A DNA stretch of 39,011 nucleotides from Bryobacterales bacterium (GCA_022823865.1 JAJEHF010000172.1:1-39011), one strand, 5' to 3'. Counted from the first letter of the stretch, positions 1 to 9,342 are shown. The notes: generated by a model not told the origin, from the sequence alone. Numbers and translations are program-made.

Positions 1-1
1 G

Positions 2-217
2 GGGGAAGAATTCGATGGCAGCCTGGAAGCAGCCGAGCGCGACAAGCAGGAACTACAGCAGCAAGTCAGCGCAGCAGAGCAGCGAGCCAGAGCAGCCGAG
101 CGGGACAAGCAGGAATTACGGCAGCGAGCGATCGAGGCAGAGGAGAGGGCGCGGCTTCTGGAGGAGCGACTCCGGTCTCTGACGGCCCATGCTCCTCCGC
201 CGGAACGCGACCCCTAG
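2..217 (+). CDS. C-terminal tail of a Uma2-like protein (partial)
   Basis: An open frame enters from the left edge and stops at TAG 215-217, giving about 71 residues. It is almost entirely a charged Glu/Arg/Ala/Gln coiled coil containing a repeated AAERDKQEL unit, followed by a short Pro-rich end. The full-length Uma2 protein at 16724-17596 carries the same kind of tail, so this is probably the 3' end of a paralogue. The catalytic domain lies outside the window, and any other coiled-coil protein remains possible. Confidence 0.5.
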   Translation, partial: GEEFDGSLEAAERDKQELQQQVSAAEQRARAAERDKQELRQRAIEAEERARLLEERLRSLTAHAPPPERDP

Positions 218-409
218 AGTCGAGGCACCGTCTCGCAAGATTGCCCCCTTATCGTGAGGAGCCATGTCGCTGTCTCATGATGCCTGGGCTGGTACCTGCA
301 ACGGCCCGCCTAGACCCGCAACCCACAAGTCTCGTGTTTCGGGCCTCGATGATCCAGATCGGTTTCCGATGATTCCATGTCTCCCCTTGTCGGTCTGAGG
401 CGGGCCTCG

Positions 410-2299
410 CTAGATCCCTGCCCGGAAGTTCCCGACTGCCTCCGACGTTCGCAGCGCACGATCGTATATGGCCAGCTTCTTGATGCTGCCGCTCAAGTTC
501 GGGGCAATGCGCAACCTCGGCGTGCCGTTCGCGTCGTAGAAGTCGGGGCTCAACCGCCCCCATCCAAACTGCCGGTGCTGGCCGCCGTCGGCAAGCTGGC
601 CGTCCACCACGAAGCTGAGGATATGCGGCCCTCCGTCTACGATCGCGCACAGGTGGTGGAGCACTCCGGGCTGGATCATGCCGGGGTCGCAATCCCACCT
701 GTTTTCGGAACGCGCATCGTCCAGGCTGAGCTCGATGGTGCCCCGGTCAGTGACTGCCAGCGCCCAGCCTCGGCCGTCGTCGCGCCGGGTGCTGAGCAGG
801 GTCTGGTCGGCTCGCACCCGCCGGAGCCGGAACCAGACCTCTACGGTGAATCCCGCCCGGGAAGGTCGCGATCGGTGTCCGTCTCTCACCCGCAACGCCG
901 GTAGACGAGGCATGGCGGTGTCCGTCGGCATCCCTTCGCCCGGGGAGGGGAGTTCAAGGATCGTTCCGCTTGTGGCTCGGCCAGTGGAATCGAACTGATT
1001 CCAAAGTCCGGCCAGTAGGGCCGGCTCGATCTCATGGATTCGCGCGATGGCCTTCTCGGTTTCAGAAATGTAGTATTTGCCGCTGACCTCGACGAAGTCC
1101 GGATAGCTCATCCTCGTGTACGGATCGTCATGATAGAGGGCTATCTCGGGTTGCGTCCATGCGATCACCTTCCCGTCCGGCGAATCGCGCTCCACTCCCC
1201 CGCACAGCCATGCGGGGTTTCGGTCCCTGTATGCCATCGTCGGACGGTCCGGATGCTCTCTGATGAAGCGGCCTCCGTGGTTGTGAAACCAGTACAGGTA
1301 CTTGCCGTTCGAGGCCCGCCACGCGAAGTTGGCGGCACGCGGATGCTTCATCAGCCGTCCGTCGGCGAATCGCTTGTAATTCGGCGGGTCCCAGGACCTG
1401 CCGCCGTCGCGGCTGTATGTGTACACGGGATGTCCGTCGATCGAGCGGTAGACGCAGTACAGGGACCCGTCGCTGAGCACCGTATAGCTCTGCTCGCCGG
1501 CAACCGGACCCCCGCCGGGGGGCGTCCTCAGACCGATGTCACCCTCCGGGAGAGTCTCCCAACGGATCCGCTCGGGATCCGTCTCGGCAAGGATGTTGTC
1601 GCTACGCAGCAGCACGCCCTCGTTGGAAGTGAAGAAGCCCTCTCCGAAACCTCCCACCTTTGTCAGCGGCACGTATCCGGAGCCGGCGTGAGCGAATGCC
1701 TTGCCAACGTTCCAGAAGAAGCGGATGCGGCCCTGGTAGGCGTTGTCTCGATCGATATCGAACTCGCGAACGGCAATCGTATGGCGATCGCGAGACCACG
1801 ATCGTCCTCCGTCGTCGCTGTACTTGAACACGAAGTACCCGAGACTGTCGACCCGTCGGCACCATCCGTCCGGATAGGCGGGCCTGTCCGCCTTGACCTG
1901 CCGGATGTTGTCGGTGTTGTGGTTGTAGAAAATGTAAACCCGGCCGCTAGGAACCTTCAACATCACGGCGTAGGATGCTTCCGGGCCGTCCGGAGGCTCC
2001 ACCGCAACGGGCTCGCTCCAAGTGCGGCCGCGGTCCCGACTGAGGAACGTCACCACATGCTGGCCCTGCTGGCCCTCACGGCCTGACCCCACCGTGGCGC
2101 AGCACAGCCATGTGCCGTCATCCAATACCACGATGTAGGGCTGGTCCGCATAGGTGACCGAGTAGATCTGGTGCCCGTTATCGATATGTCGCGCGTCGGG
2201 AACCGGACCGGCGGCAGCCCACTGGATGCGAGGCAGCGCGATGCAATGGGCAAGCGCGCCCAAGACGTTGCGCCGGGTCAAAGCCGCCCGTGTCATCAT
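410..2299 (-). CDS. Exported sialidase-like BNR protein with C-terminal LamG domain
   Basis: The product has 629 residues. A Tat-like signal (TRRNVLG near the N-terminus) leads into a six-bladed sialidase-type region with Asp boxes SRDRGRTW, SDDGGRSW and SRDGGRSW. The last ~155 residues look like a concanavalin/LamG domain (FTVEVWFRLR, then SGSIKKLAIYDRAL), which usually binds glycans. The FRIP motif of classical GH33 enzymes is not evident, so sialic acid as substrate is uncertain; BNR_2/BNR_4-type proteins of this kind also act on other exopolysaccharides. The start overlaps the stop of the upstream sulfatase by 4 nt (ATGA), with a GGAG Shine-Dalgarno 6 nt before the ATG. The two genes are therefore translationally coupled and probably act on the same extracytoplasmic glycan. 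Confidence 0.8.
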   Translation of the reverse strand: MMTRAALTRRNVLGALAHCIALPRIQWAAAGPVPDARHIDNGHQIYSVTYADQPYIVVLDDGTWLCCATVGSGREGQQGQHVVTFLSRDRGRTWSEPVAVEPPDGPEASYAVMLKVPSGRVYIFYNHNTDNIRQVKADRPAYPDGWCRRVDSLGYFVFKYSDDGGRSWSRDRHTIAVREFDIDRDNAYQGRIRFFWNVGKAFAHAGSGYVPLTKVGGFGEGFFTSNEGVLLRSDNILAETDPERIRWETLPEGDIGLRTPPGGGPVAGEQSYTVLSDGSLYCVYRSIDGHPVYTYSRDGGRSWDPPNYKRFADGRLMKHPRAANFAWRASNGKYLYWFHNHGGRFIREHPDRPTMAYRDRNPAWLCGGVERDSPDGKVIAWTQPEIALYHDDPYTRMSYPDFVEVSGKYYISETEKAIARIHEIEPALLAGLWNQFDSTGRATSGTILELPSPGEGMPTDTAMPRLPALRVRDGHRSRPSRAGFTVEVWFRLRRVRADQTLLSTRRDDGRGWALAVTDRGTIELSLDDARSENRWDCDPGMIQPGVLHHLCAIVDGGPHILSFVVDGQLADGGQHRQFGWGRLSPDFYDANGTPRLRIAPNLSGSIKKLAIYDRALRTSEAVGNFRAGI

Positions 2300-3891
2300 T
2301 GGTAGCTCCAGTATCCGGGGAAGACTTCCAGCGGATCATCCTCGGCTGGCGACGCATCTACCTGATCCCACGGCCAGAAGCCCCTGAACAGCACGCGAGG
2401 GTCCGGCGGTTCCCGATCCCGCCAGTACCTGCGATCAGCCTCCCGGATCAGCCGTCTCGCTTGCCTCCAGTCGCTGATCACATCGTCGAACCAAGCGTCG
2501 TATCGCTGTTTGAGGTCGCGGACCACCTCCGGATGGATTGTCGACAAATCCGTCGTCTCGCCGGGATCCTGAATGAGATCAAACAGCCTCGGCGGCTCGG
2601 CACGCGCGTCGGGGAAGTCGGGTATGTCGGGGTCCAGAGGCATCTCCCAGTGCTTGTGAGTGATGCCTCGACGGTAGGAGGGATTGTCGCGGGGGCCGTC
2701 CTTCGCCATCGTCGGCTTCAAGCCGGGCCAGTAGAGCTTCCAGCGTCCCTTGCGAATCGCCGCGTCGCTGTGCCGGACCGGCGTGTAGCGGTTTTTCTGA
2801 AACGGAAGGATCCGATCCGAGAGCTCCGGCATCTCCTCGCCCCGCAGCAGGGGCATCACGTTCCGGCCGTCGAGCGGCTTTGCTCCTGGCGGCGGGTCCG
2901 CGGCAGTCGCGTGGAAGAGAGTCGGCAGCCAGTCGCAGCCGTGGACCGGAGTGTCCACGACCAGTCCCGCCGGAAGAGTGCCGGGCCAGCTGGCCGCCGC
3001 CGGCACGCGAATGCCTTGCTCCAGGACCTCGCCCTTGTTGCCCGACAGTCCCGCGTGAAACCGGTAAGTCGAGGCGTCTAGGTCGCTCCGTTTGTTCAGG
3101 ATGGCGCCGTTATCGCTGGTGACCACGATGATCGTCTCATCCCAGACGCCCTCCCGTTTCAGTGCGGAAAAGATCCGACCCAGGCCAGCATCCAGCGCCT
3201 CGATCATGGCGTAAATGGTGGCGACTGTCCGCCCGAAGCGGGACCCCACGCGATCCTCGTACTTCGCGATCAGTTCCCGAGGGGCTTGAAACGGGTCGTG
3301 TATGGCGTTGTGGGCGAGGAAGATCGCGAAGGGGCGCCCGTCCCGCTCGCGGATAAGCCGAATCGTCTCGTCAGTGAAGACGTCGGGAAGGTAGCGATCG
3401 TCTGACGTGTCGTACACTCCGTTTCGCATCAGGTTCCAGCGCCAGTAGTCCTGGGCGCCGTTGGGGAAGCCGAAGAAGAGATCGAAGCCGCGCCTGTGCG
3501 GCAGCACGTCGGCGTTGTAGAGGCCGTTGTGCCACTTTCCGATCAGCGCGGTCGAGTAGCCGGCGTGCCGGAAGTAATCCCCGAAGGTCTTCTCGGACGA
3601 AGCGATTCGGTCAATGCCCCGGTTGCTGGAGACATCCACCGCACCGGTGCGATGGTTGTAGCGGCCGGTCAGGAAACCGGCCCGTGCAGGGGCGCAGAGC
3701 GGCGACGGGGCGTAGTGATGAGTGAGGAGCACTCCGCCCCGGATGAGGGAGTCAATATTGGGAGTGTCGACGTACGGGTTTCCGTAGGCTCGAAGATCCC
3801 CGTATCCAAGGTCGTCGATCAGGACGAAGAGGATGTTGGGGGCTGCCGCGGATGTGACGGCGCAGAGGATGACGAGGAGTGCGAGACGCAT
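2296..3891 (-). CDS. Exported type I sulfatase
   Basis: This 531-residue sulfatase starts with a Sec signal peptide (residues 1-17). It has the metal-binding pair D26-D27 in LIDDLGYGD and the formylglycine signature C66-A-P-A-R70 followed by AGFLTGRYNHRTG. The Cys must be converted to formylglycine by a maturase, which is not encoded in this window. The family hydrolyses sulfate esters, commonly on carbohydrates; the substrate cannot be read from the sequence. The gene is first in a two-gene operon with the sialidase-like gene and is transcribed divergently from the DUF1549/DUF1553 gene, leaving only about 125 bp for both promoters. Confidence 0.9.
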   Translation of the reverse strand: MRLALLVILCAVTSAAAPNILFVLIDDLGYGDLRAYGNPYVDTPNIDSLIRGGVLLTHHYAPSPLCAPARAGFLTGRYNHRTGAVDVSSNRGIDRIASSEKTFGDYFRHAGYSTALIGKWHNGLYNADVLPHRRGFDLFFGFPNGAQDYWRWNLMRNGVYDTSDDRYLPDVFTDETIRLIRERDGRPFAIFLAHNAIHDPFQAPRELIAKYEDRVGSRFGRTVATIYAMIEALDAGLGRIFSALKREGVWDETIIVVTSDNGAILNKRSDLDASTYRFHAGLSGNKGEVLEQGIRVPAAASWPGTLPAGLVVDTPVHGCDWLPTLFHATAADPPPGAKPLDGRNVMPLLRGEEMPELSDRILPFQKNRYTPVRHSDAAIRKGRWKLYWPGLKPTMAKDGPRDNPSYRRGITHKHWEMPLDPDIPDFPDARAEPPRLFDLIQDPGETTDLSTIHPEVVRDLKQRYDAWFDDVISDWRQARRLIREADRRYWRDREPPDPRVLFRGFWPWDQVDASPAEDDPLEVFPGYWSYQ

Positions 3892-4016
3892 GCCGAGCCC
3901 GGGTCCGACGCCTGCACAAGATCTTACGAGAATCCGGCTGCAACGCCGGCGATCCCTGCGATGAGCCTGGCCGGGCGATGCCGGCGTTGAGGCAGGACCG
4001 CGGAGTGAGTCCTAGA

Positions 4017-6650
4017 ATGGATGCGACAGGTAGACGTACCGACATGCACTCCTCATTCCGGATCGCGGCCTTTTGGGCTGTGCTTGCGACAGGAGCCGCT
4101 GCCGTGCCCGCGGCCGCGGCTGCTGCTGGGGAGCTGCCGCCCGCAGTGAACCGTTTGGTCGACTTCGCCGCCGACGTCCAGCCGATCCTGCATACCCGTT
4201 GCTACGCGTGCCACGGTCCGTCCGTTCAGATGAACGGGCTTCGTTTCGACCGGCGCGATGCGGCTCTCAAGGGCGGGCACAGCGGACCGGCCCTGCTGCC
4301 GCGCCACAGCGCCGGCAGCGCTCTGGTACTTCGCATCGCCAGTCCGGAGGAGGGCTTTCGGATGCCTCCCGTGGATCCTCGCCTCACTCGCGAGGAGGTA
4401 GGGATCCTACGCGCCTGGATCGACCAGGGTGCATCTTGGCCCGAGGACTCCGACGACGATGCCTCCGCCTCAAGCGCATCGGCGAATGAGCACTGGAGCT
4501 TCAAGCCAATCAGACGTCCGGAGCCTCCGCAGGTGCGCGGTGGCGAGTGGGTGCGCAACCCGATCGACCGGTTCGTGCTCGCGAAGCTTGAATCGGAGAA
4601 TATCGATCCTTCGCCTGCGGCGGGCAAGCTGACCCTCCTGCGCCGCCTGAGCCTGGACCTGGTCGGCTTGCCGCCAACGCGGGAGCAGGCCGAGGTGTTT
4701 CTCGACGATTCCAGCCAGGGAGCGTACGAGCGCCTGGTCGACACGCTTTTGGATTCGAAGCACTACGGAGAGAAGTGGGCCCGTCACTGGCTGGACCTGG
4801 CTCGCTACGCCGATTCTGACGGCTACGAGAAGGACCTCGCCCGGCCATATGCATGGCGCTGGCGCGAGTGGGTCATCGAAGCCTTGAACCGGAACGTGCC
4901 CTTCGACGAGTTCACGAGGCTCCAGCTTGCCGCCGACCTGCTGGAGAGCCCGACGCCTGACCAGCTCGCCGCGACTGGCTTCCACCGCAACACCTTGCGG
5001 AACCGCGAGGGCGGAACAATCTATGACCAGTCCAAGTTCGAGGAAACGCTGGATCGCGTCAACACGGTGGCGACGACTTGGCTAGGGCTGACCGTGGAGT
5101 GCGCGCAGTGCCATGACCACAAGTACGACCCGATCACGCAGGAGGACTTCTATTCGTTCTACGCGTACTTCGACAACGTGGAGGACGCGCAGATCGACGC
5201 ACCGCTGCCGGGCGAGATGGGGCCGTACCTGAGCAAGCGAGGCGAGTACCTCCGGAAGCGCCAGGCACTGCTCGACGAGCATCACGTTCCGGAATTGCAG
5301 CCCGAGTGGGAACGCCAGATGAAGATCGCCGGCGCGAACCCGGGCGAACGCACGGACTGGGACCTCTGCTACGACGTCCTGTTCCAGATGACCGATAACG
5401 GCGGGGAAATCCTGCGCAAGGACCCGGCAGAGCGCACGTTCCGGGAACGCGAGGTGCTGACCGACTACTTCATCGACTGGTACAACACGGTTGTCTCCAA
5501 GGAGCGCATCGAGGAGCTGGGGTTCAAGCAGCTGCGAAAGAAGCTCAAGGAGCTCAAGTCCACATATCCTCAACCGAGCGAGGCCCGCATCATCCGCGAG
5601 CGGGAGAGCCCCGCCAAGACCTTCCTTCGGGTTCGGGGGCAGTGGGATCGCAAGGGTGTTGAGGTCGTGCCGCGGCCGCCTTCCTTCTTGCCCGGTTCTG
5701 CCGCGGTCGGACCGGCGACACGTCTCGACCTGGCCGATTGGATCCTGTCGGAGGACAACCCGCTCACGGCGCGCGTGGCCGTCAACCGGATGTGGCAGGA
5801 ATTCTTCGGGCGCGGACTGGTTCGGACATCCGAGGACTTCGGGCTCCAGGGCGAGACGCCCTCGCACCCGGCGCTGCTCGACTGGCTGGCCGCGGAGTTC
5901 CGGTCGAACGGTTGGAACATGAGGCGGATGCACAAGTCGATCGTCATGTCCGCCACCTACCGGCAGTCTTCGCATGCCCGAGCGGATGTCGCCGAAAGGG
6001 ACCCCGACAATGCTTGGCTGGCCCGCCAAAACCGGATCCGGCTGTCCGCCGAGATCCTGCGGGATTCGGCCTTGCGGGTCAGCGGCCTGCTGTACCCCAA
6101 GATCGGCGGCCCCAGCGTCTACCCGCCGCAGCCGGCAGGCGTTGTGGACCTGACCTACGGCTGGGACACCGACCGCTGGGCGGACAGTGAGGGGCCGGAC
6201 CGCTACCGGCGAGGCTTGTACACGTTCTTTCAGAGAACGGCCCCGTATCCCCAGTTGATGAATTTCGATGCTCCGGACTCGAATCGCACGGCGAGCAGGC
6301 GGCGGCGCTCGAACACGCCCCTGCAGGCCCTGAACCTGTTGAACGACGAGGTGTTCGTCGAGTCGGCGCGCGCGCTGGCAATCCGGGTGCTGAGCGAGTC
6401 CCCGCCCGACTGGAGGGGCCGCCTAGACCGGATGTTCGAGATGACGCTGGGCCGGCCGCCGCGCGATGACGAGCCCGCGCAACTCGCCGAGTCCTTCCGC
6501 CGCCAGGAGCGGATTCTGGCGCAAGCACCGGATGCGGCGAAGAAACTGGCGCGGATCGATCTAAGGGGTCACGAGACCACCGAGATCGCGGCGTGGATCG
6601 GCATCGGGCGGATCCTGATGAACACGGACGAATTCATCACGCGGGAGTAA
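4017..6650 (+). CDS. PSCyt1-DUF1549-DUF1553 cytochrome-like exported protein
   Basis: The product has about 877 residues. A signal peptide (AAFWAVLATGAAAVPA) is followed by a cytochrome-c-like PSCyt1 domain with heme motif C62-Y-A-C-H66, then DUF1549 and DUF1553 blocks. A second CxxCH (CAQCHDHKYDP) lies in the DUF1549 part. These large proteins are typical of Planctomycetes, Verrucomicrobia and some Acidobacteria, are usually paired with a DUF1501 gene as here, and are linked with polysaccharide catabolism; their reaction is not established. The frame stays open upstream to 3879, but that would overlap the divergent sulfatase. I prefer ATG 4017 (GGAG at 4002-4005); ATG 4044 is an alternative. 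The stop lies 4 nt before the next gene. Confidence 0.85.
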   Translation: MDATGRRTDMHSSFRIAAFWAVLATGAAAVPAAAAAAGELPPAVNRLVDFAADVQPILHTRCYACHGPSVQMNGLRFDRRDAALKGGHSGPALLPRHSAGSALVLRIASPEEGFRMPPVDPRLTREEVGILRAWIDQGASWPEDSDDDASASSASANEHWSFKPIRRPEPPQVRGGEWVRNPIDRFVLAKLESENIDPSPAAGKLTLLRRLSLDLVGLPPTREQAEVFLDDSSQGAYERLVDTLLDSKHYGEKWARHWLDLARYADSDGYEKDLARPYAWRWREWVIEALNRNVPFDEFTRLQLAADLLESPTPDQLAATGFHRNTLRNREGGTIYDQSKFEETLDRVNTVATTWLGLTVECAQCHDHKYDPITQEDFYSFYAYFDNVEDAQIDAPLPGEMGPYLSKRGEYLRKRQALLDEHHVPELQPEWERQMKIAGANPGERTDWDLCYDVLFQMTDNGGEILRKDPAERTFREREVLTDYFIDWYNTVVSKERIEELGFKQLRKKLKELKSTYPQPSEARIIRERESPAKTFLRVRGQWDRKGVEVVPRPPSFLPGSAAVGPATRLDLADWILSEDNPLTARVAVNRMWQEFFGRGLVRTSEDFGLQGETPSHPALLDWLAAEFRSNGWNMRRMHKSIVMSATYRQSSHARADVAERDPDNAWLARQNRIRLSAEILRDSALRVSGLLYPKIGGPSVYPPQPAGVVDLTYGWDTDRWADSEGPDRYRRGLYTFFQRTAPYPQLMNFDAPDSNRTASRRRRSNTPLQALNLLNDEVFVESARALAIRVLSESPPDWRGRLDRMFEMTLGRPPRDDEPAQLAESFRRQERILAQAPDAAKKLARIDLRGHETTEIAAWIGIGRILMNTDEFITRE

Positions 6651-6654
6651 TGCG

Positions 6655-8100
6655 ATGACCCTGCAGCAATTCCGGGCGATCCAGCTACGGCGGGACTTCC
6701 TCAAGAACGTCGCTTCGGGGATCGGCATGGCCGCGCTCGGCGACCTGCTCGCGAGCGACGGCCTCACGGCGGCCGACTTGCCCGATGTCAATCCACTGGC
6801 CCCCAAGCAGCCGCACTTCGAGGCCAAGGCGAAGCACGTCATCTTCATGTTCATGGAAGGCGGCCCGAGCCAGTACGAACTCTTCGATCCGAAACCCGCG
6901 CTCGAGAAGCATCATGGCCAGGCCCTGCCGGAGTCGATGACCAAGGACATGAAGCTTGCCTTCATCAAGCCCTCTGCCAAGGTCATGGCGAGCAAGTTCG
7001 CCTTCCACCGGCATGGCCAGAGCGGCATGGAACTGTCCGAATTGATGCCGCAGCTCGGGACTGTCGCGGACGACATCAGCTTGGTGCGTTCGATGCACAC
7101 GGACGCTTTCAACCATCATCCGGGGCAATTGCTGCTCTTCACCGGCCATACGCAGTTCGGCAGGCCGACGATGGGCGCTTGGTCGGTCTATGGGCTCGGC
7201 AGCGAGTCGCAGGACCTGCCGGGATTCGTCGTGCTGACCTCCGGGCGCGGCACCAGCGGCGGCTCGAGCAATTTCTCGAGCGGTTTCCTGCCGTCCCACT
7301 ACCAGGGCACCGTGTTTCGGAACAGCGGGGAGCCAATCCTGTACCTATCGAATCCGGACGGCGTCAGCGACGCGCTGCAGGAGGAAACACTGCGCTCCGT
7401 TCGCAGGCTGAATGAAATGCGGTTCGAGGCGACCGGCGATCTGGAGATCGCCTCCCGCATCTCGTCTTACGAGCTTGCGTACCGCATGCAGATGTCAGCC
7501 CCGGAACTGCTGGACTTCTCCGACGAGCCGGGGCACGTTCTCGACGGCTACGGCGTCAACAGCGACGACGAAGGCCAGAAGCAGTACGCGACCAACTGCC
7601 TGCTGGCCCGGCGGATGGTCGAGCGGGGAGTCCGTTTCGTCCTGATGATGGACGCGAGTTGGGATGACCACAGCGGGTTGAACGAGAACTTGCCGAAGCG
7701 GTGCCAGAAGGTCGATCAGTCGAACGCCTACCTCATCCGAGACCTCAAGCAGCGCGGCCTTCTGGACGAGACGCTTGTGATCTGGGGCGGGGAGTTCGGC
7801 AGGACTCCCATGGTGGAGCTTCGCCGGCCTGACGATGCCGATAGTGCCGGTCGCGATCACCACCCGAACGCCTACAGCATGTGGATGGCCGGCGGCGGCC
7901 TGAGGGGCGGCCAGGTTGTGGGCAAGACAGACGACCTATGCCTCAACGTTGTCGAGGATCCCGTGCACGTCCATGACCTGCAGGCAACGGTCCTGCATCT
8001 GATGGGGTTTGATCACGAGCGACTCACCTATCGGCACATGGGGCGCGACTTCCGATTGACCGACGTCAGCGGGCAGGTCGTGGAGAGACTCTTGGCATAG
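6655..8100 (+). CDS. DUF1501 Tat-exported protein
   Basis: This 481-residue protein has a twin-arginine motif (LRRDFLKN, residues 11-18) and the alkaline-phosphatase-like fold signatures of DUF1501. Examples are FMFMEGGPSQYELFDPKPAL near the N-terminus, DASWDDHSG in the middle, GGEFGRTP, and GRDHHPNAYSMWMAGGGL near the C-terminus. The conserved Asp, His and Glu residues suggest a metal-dependent hydrolase active site; no substrate is known to me. The ATG follows the DUF1549/DUF1553 stop by 4 nt with a GGGAG Shine-Dalgarno, so the two form an operon. Tat export suggests that the protein folds, perhaps with metal, before secretion, whereas its partner appears to use Sec. Confidence 0.85.
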   Translation: MTLQQFRAIQLRRDFLKNVASGIGMAALGDLLASDGLTAADLPDVNPLAPKQPHFEAKAKHVIFMFMEGGPSQYELFDPKPALEKHHGQALPESMTKDMKLAFIKPSAKVMASKFAFHRHGQSGMELSELMPQLGTVADDISLVRSMHTDAFNHHPGQLLLFTGHTQFGRPTMGAWSVYGLGSESQDLPGFVVLTSGRGTSGGSSNFSSGFLPSHYQGTVFRNSGEPILYLSNPDGVSDALQEETLRSVRRLNEMRFEATGDLEIASRISSYELAYRMQMSAPELLDFSDEPGHVLDGYGVNSDDEGQKQYATNCLLARRMVERGVRFVLMMDASWDDHSGLNENLPKRCQKVDQSNAYLIRDLKQRGLLDETLVIWGGEFGRTPMVELRRPDDADSAGRDHHPNAYSMWMAGGGLRGGQVVGKTDDLCLNVVEDPVHVHDLQATVLHLMGFDHERLTYRHMGRDFRLTDVSGQVVERLLA

Positions 8101-8478
8101 GGGCACGACCCTCCAGGAGTCGACGATTCCCCGTTTCCGCTGCTGCCGTCGGCCGGGATGAGCGGCGAGGGGATTTCTGCAGGTCCTTGATCGGCACGAG
8201 TGCCGAATCGGGTGTTGGGGATTGCCCCGAGTGCAAGCCCTTGCTGAGCCTCTTTGCAATCAGCGCAAGGCTAGTCGCGCGCGGGATCGCCTGCCGTCGT
8301 TCAGGCTCACGGGGCGGGCCGGGAGAGCCTCGCGGCTATCGTTTCCAAAGAGCTGACGGACGTCATTCGCTGCCGACTGTGCGTTTCTCCAAGGAAGGCA
8401 TGCCACTCGTCTCATAGTGCGCCAGTCCACGACGCGTTCGCTTTCCGATTGTGGGGCCGAACCTCTCTGTTGTTGCGT
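8101..8478. other. Intergenic stretch with one small hairpin
   Basis: No convincing gene is visible. A perfect 7-2-7 inverted repeat (TCGGCAC-GA-GTGCCGA) occupies 8191-8206, about 90 nt downstream of the DUF1501 stop. It has no U tract, so it is at best a weak terminator or an RNA 3'-end stabilising stem. Confidence 0.4.
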
Positions 8479-8889
8479 TCATGCCCAGCTTTGCACTTGC
8501 AATCCTCGAAACCCCTCGAAGTCACGGACATTCGAGGTGACGAGGATCAAGTCATTGACGAATGCGATCGCCGCAATCTGGCCGTCAACAAATGGCGGTG
8601 TCTTGCCGATAGCTCCGAGCCGAGCCCGTTCGAGGGCGTGCCAGTCGGCTGCCTCACGGTTGTAATCGAGCACAGGGAAGCTAGTGAGGACCACATCTTG
8701 GATGTATCGTTCGATATTGGACCGGCGTCGCGATGGCGGGAGACGGGCGCAACCGAAACGTAGTTCATGCCAAACCGGTGCCGGGATTGCCGCCTCGCCA
8801 TCATGCTCATGTAGCCCCTGAATGATCCTGGCCGATGGCTTTGGACGCAACGGTTCCGAGACAGTATTGCTGTCGAGCAGGTATCGCAC
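8479..8889 (-). CDS. vapC: VapC-family PIN-domain toxin
   Basis: The 136-residue PIN domain shows the acidic residues expected of VapC RNases: D6 in LLDSNTVSE, E42 in WHELRFG, D102 in PFVDGQIAAIA, and N120/D123 in LVTSNVRDFEG. VapC toxins are Mg-dependent endoribonucleases acting mostly on tRNA or rRNA. The GTG start lies 3 nt after the antitoxin stop and has no strong Shine-Dalgarno of its own. Translation is therefore probably coupled to the antitoxin, which keeps toxin below antitoxin. Confidence 0.9.
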   Translation of the reverse strand: MRYLLDSNTVSEPLRPKPSARIIQGLHEHDGEAAIPAPVWHELRFGCARLPPSRRRSNIERYIQDVVLTSFPVLDYNREAADWHALERARLGAIGKTPPFVDGQIAAIAFVNDLILVTSNVRDFEGFRGLQVQSWA

Positions 8890-8892
8890 AGC

Positions 8893-9174
8893 TTACAGCC
8901 GGAAATCGCGACCGGGGCTTTCGTCGCGTGTCCCTTCCAGCAACTCCGCCGGGTCGAGGTCAAGGTCCGAGAGATCGACCGTTTTCTTGAACTCTTCATA
9001 GGCTTCGACGAAACTGCGCTGACCAGTGACCATTCGCTCGAAGGATCGATGCCCGACGAGAACTGCCACAGGTTGGCCCCGCCGGGTGAGCCGTACAGTC
9101 TTGCCGAGTTCCGCCTCACGGATCAGTCTGGGTAGGTTGCGGCGCGCCTGCGCTATGGAATGCTCTTGAGCCAT
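8893..9174 (-). CDS. Phd/YefM-type antitoxin
   Basis: This 93-residue protein begins MAQEHSIAQARRNLPRLI. The first ~45 residues are a Phd/YefM DNA-binding fold (GKTVRLTRRGQPVAVLV), and the rest is an acidic toxin-binding tail (DLSDLDLDPAELLE). The frame is open far upstream, but ATG 9174 follows a near-perfect GGGAGG Shine-Dalgarno by 5 nt and matches the family start. It lies directly upstream of the PIN toxin and very probably autoregulates from the operator at 9186-9211. Confidence 0.88.
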   Translation of the reverse strand: MAQEHSIAQARRNLPRLIREAELGKTVRLTRRGQPVAVLVGHRSFERMVTGQRSFVEAYEEFKKTVDLSDLDLDPAELLEGTRDESPGRDFRL

Positions 9175-9185
9175 CTTGCCTCCCG

Positions 9186-9211
9186 TAATGTTCATCAGCA
9201 TGTACATTATA
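9186..9211 (-). promoter_or_regulatory. Toxin-antitoxin promoter and operator-like inverted repeat
   Basis: Read on the minus strand, a perfect TATAAT -10 box (9206-9211) overlaps one arm of a perfect inverted repeat, TAATGT/ACATTA (9204-9209 and 9186-9191, 12-bp spacer). Inside the repeat is an 8-bp palindrome, ATGTACAT. No good -35 box is visible. The second arm abuts the Shine-Dalgarno of the antitoxin, so a bound repressor would block both transcription and the leader. Confidence 0.55.
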
Positions 9212-9309
9212 GTGGTCTCGGAAACTTGGATTACCATGGCGTTCCGGCGCCGAGAGCGCATGCGGGCGGAGCGAGCCTGGAGACCCTGTCGGTTGCGATT
9301 CATGCCGAC

Positions 9310-9342
9310 TTGGCCGAAATGACATATCGCTTGGCCGGAATG
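9310..9342. repeat. Short tandem repeat, possible IS21-type end remnant
   Basis: TTGGCCGAAATG (9310-9321) recurs as TTGGCCGGAATG (9331-9342), a 21-bp period with one mismatch. Short, evenly spaced repeats like this are found at IS21-family ends. The surrounding stretch 9212-9588 contains no convincing gene. Confidence 0.3.

Noticed and set aside
8187-8760. Plus-strand frames opposite the PIN toxin
   Set aside because: They lie antisense to a confident VapC gene and contain no recognisable domain.
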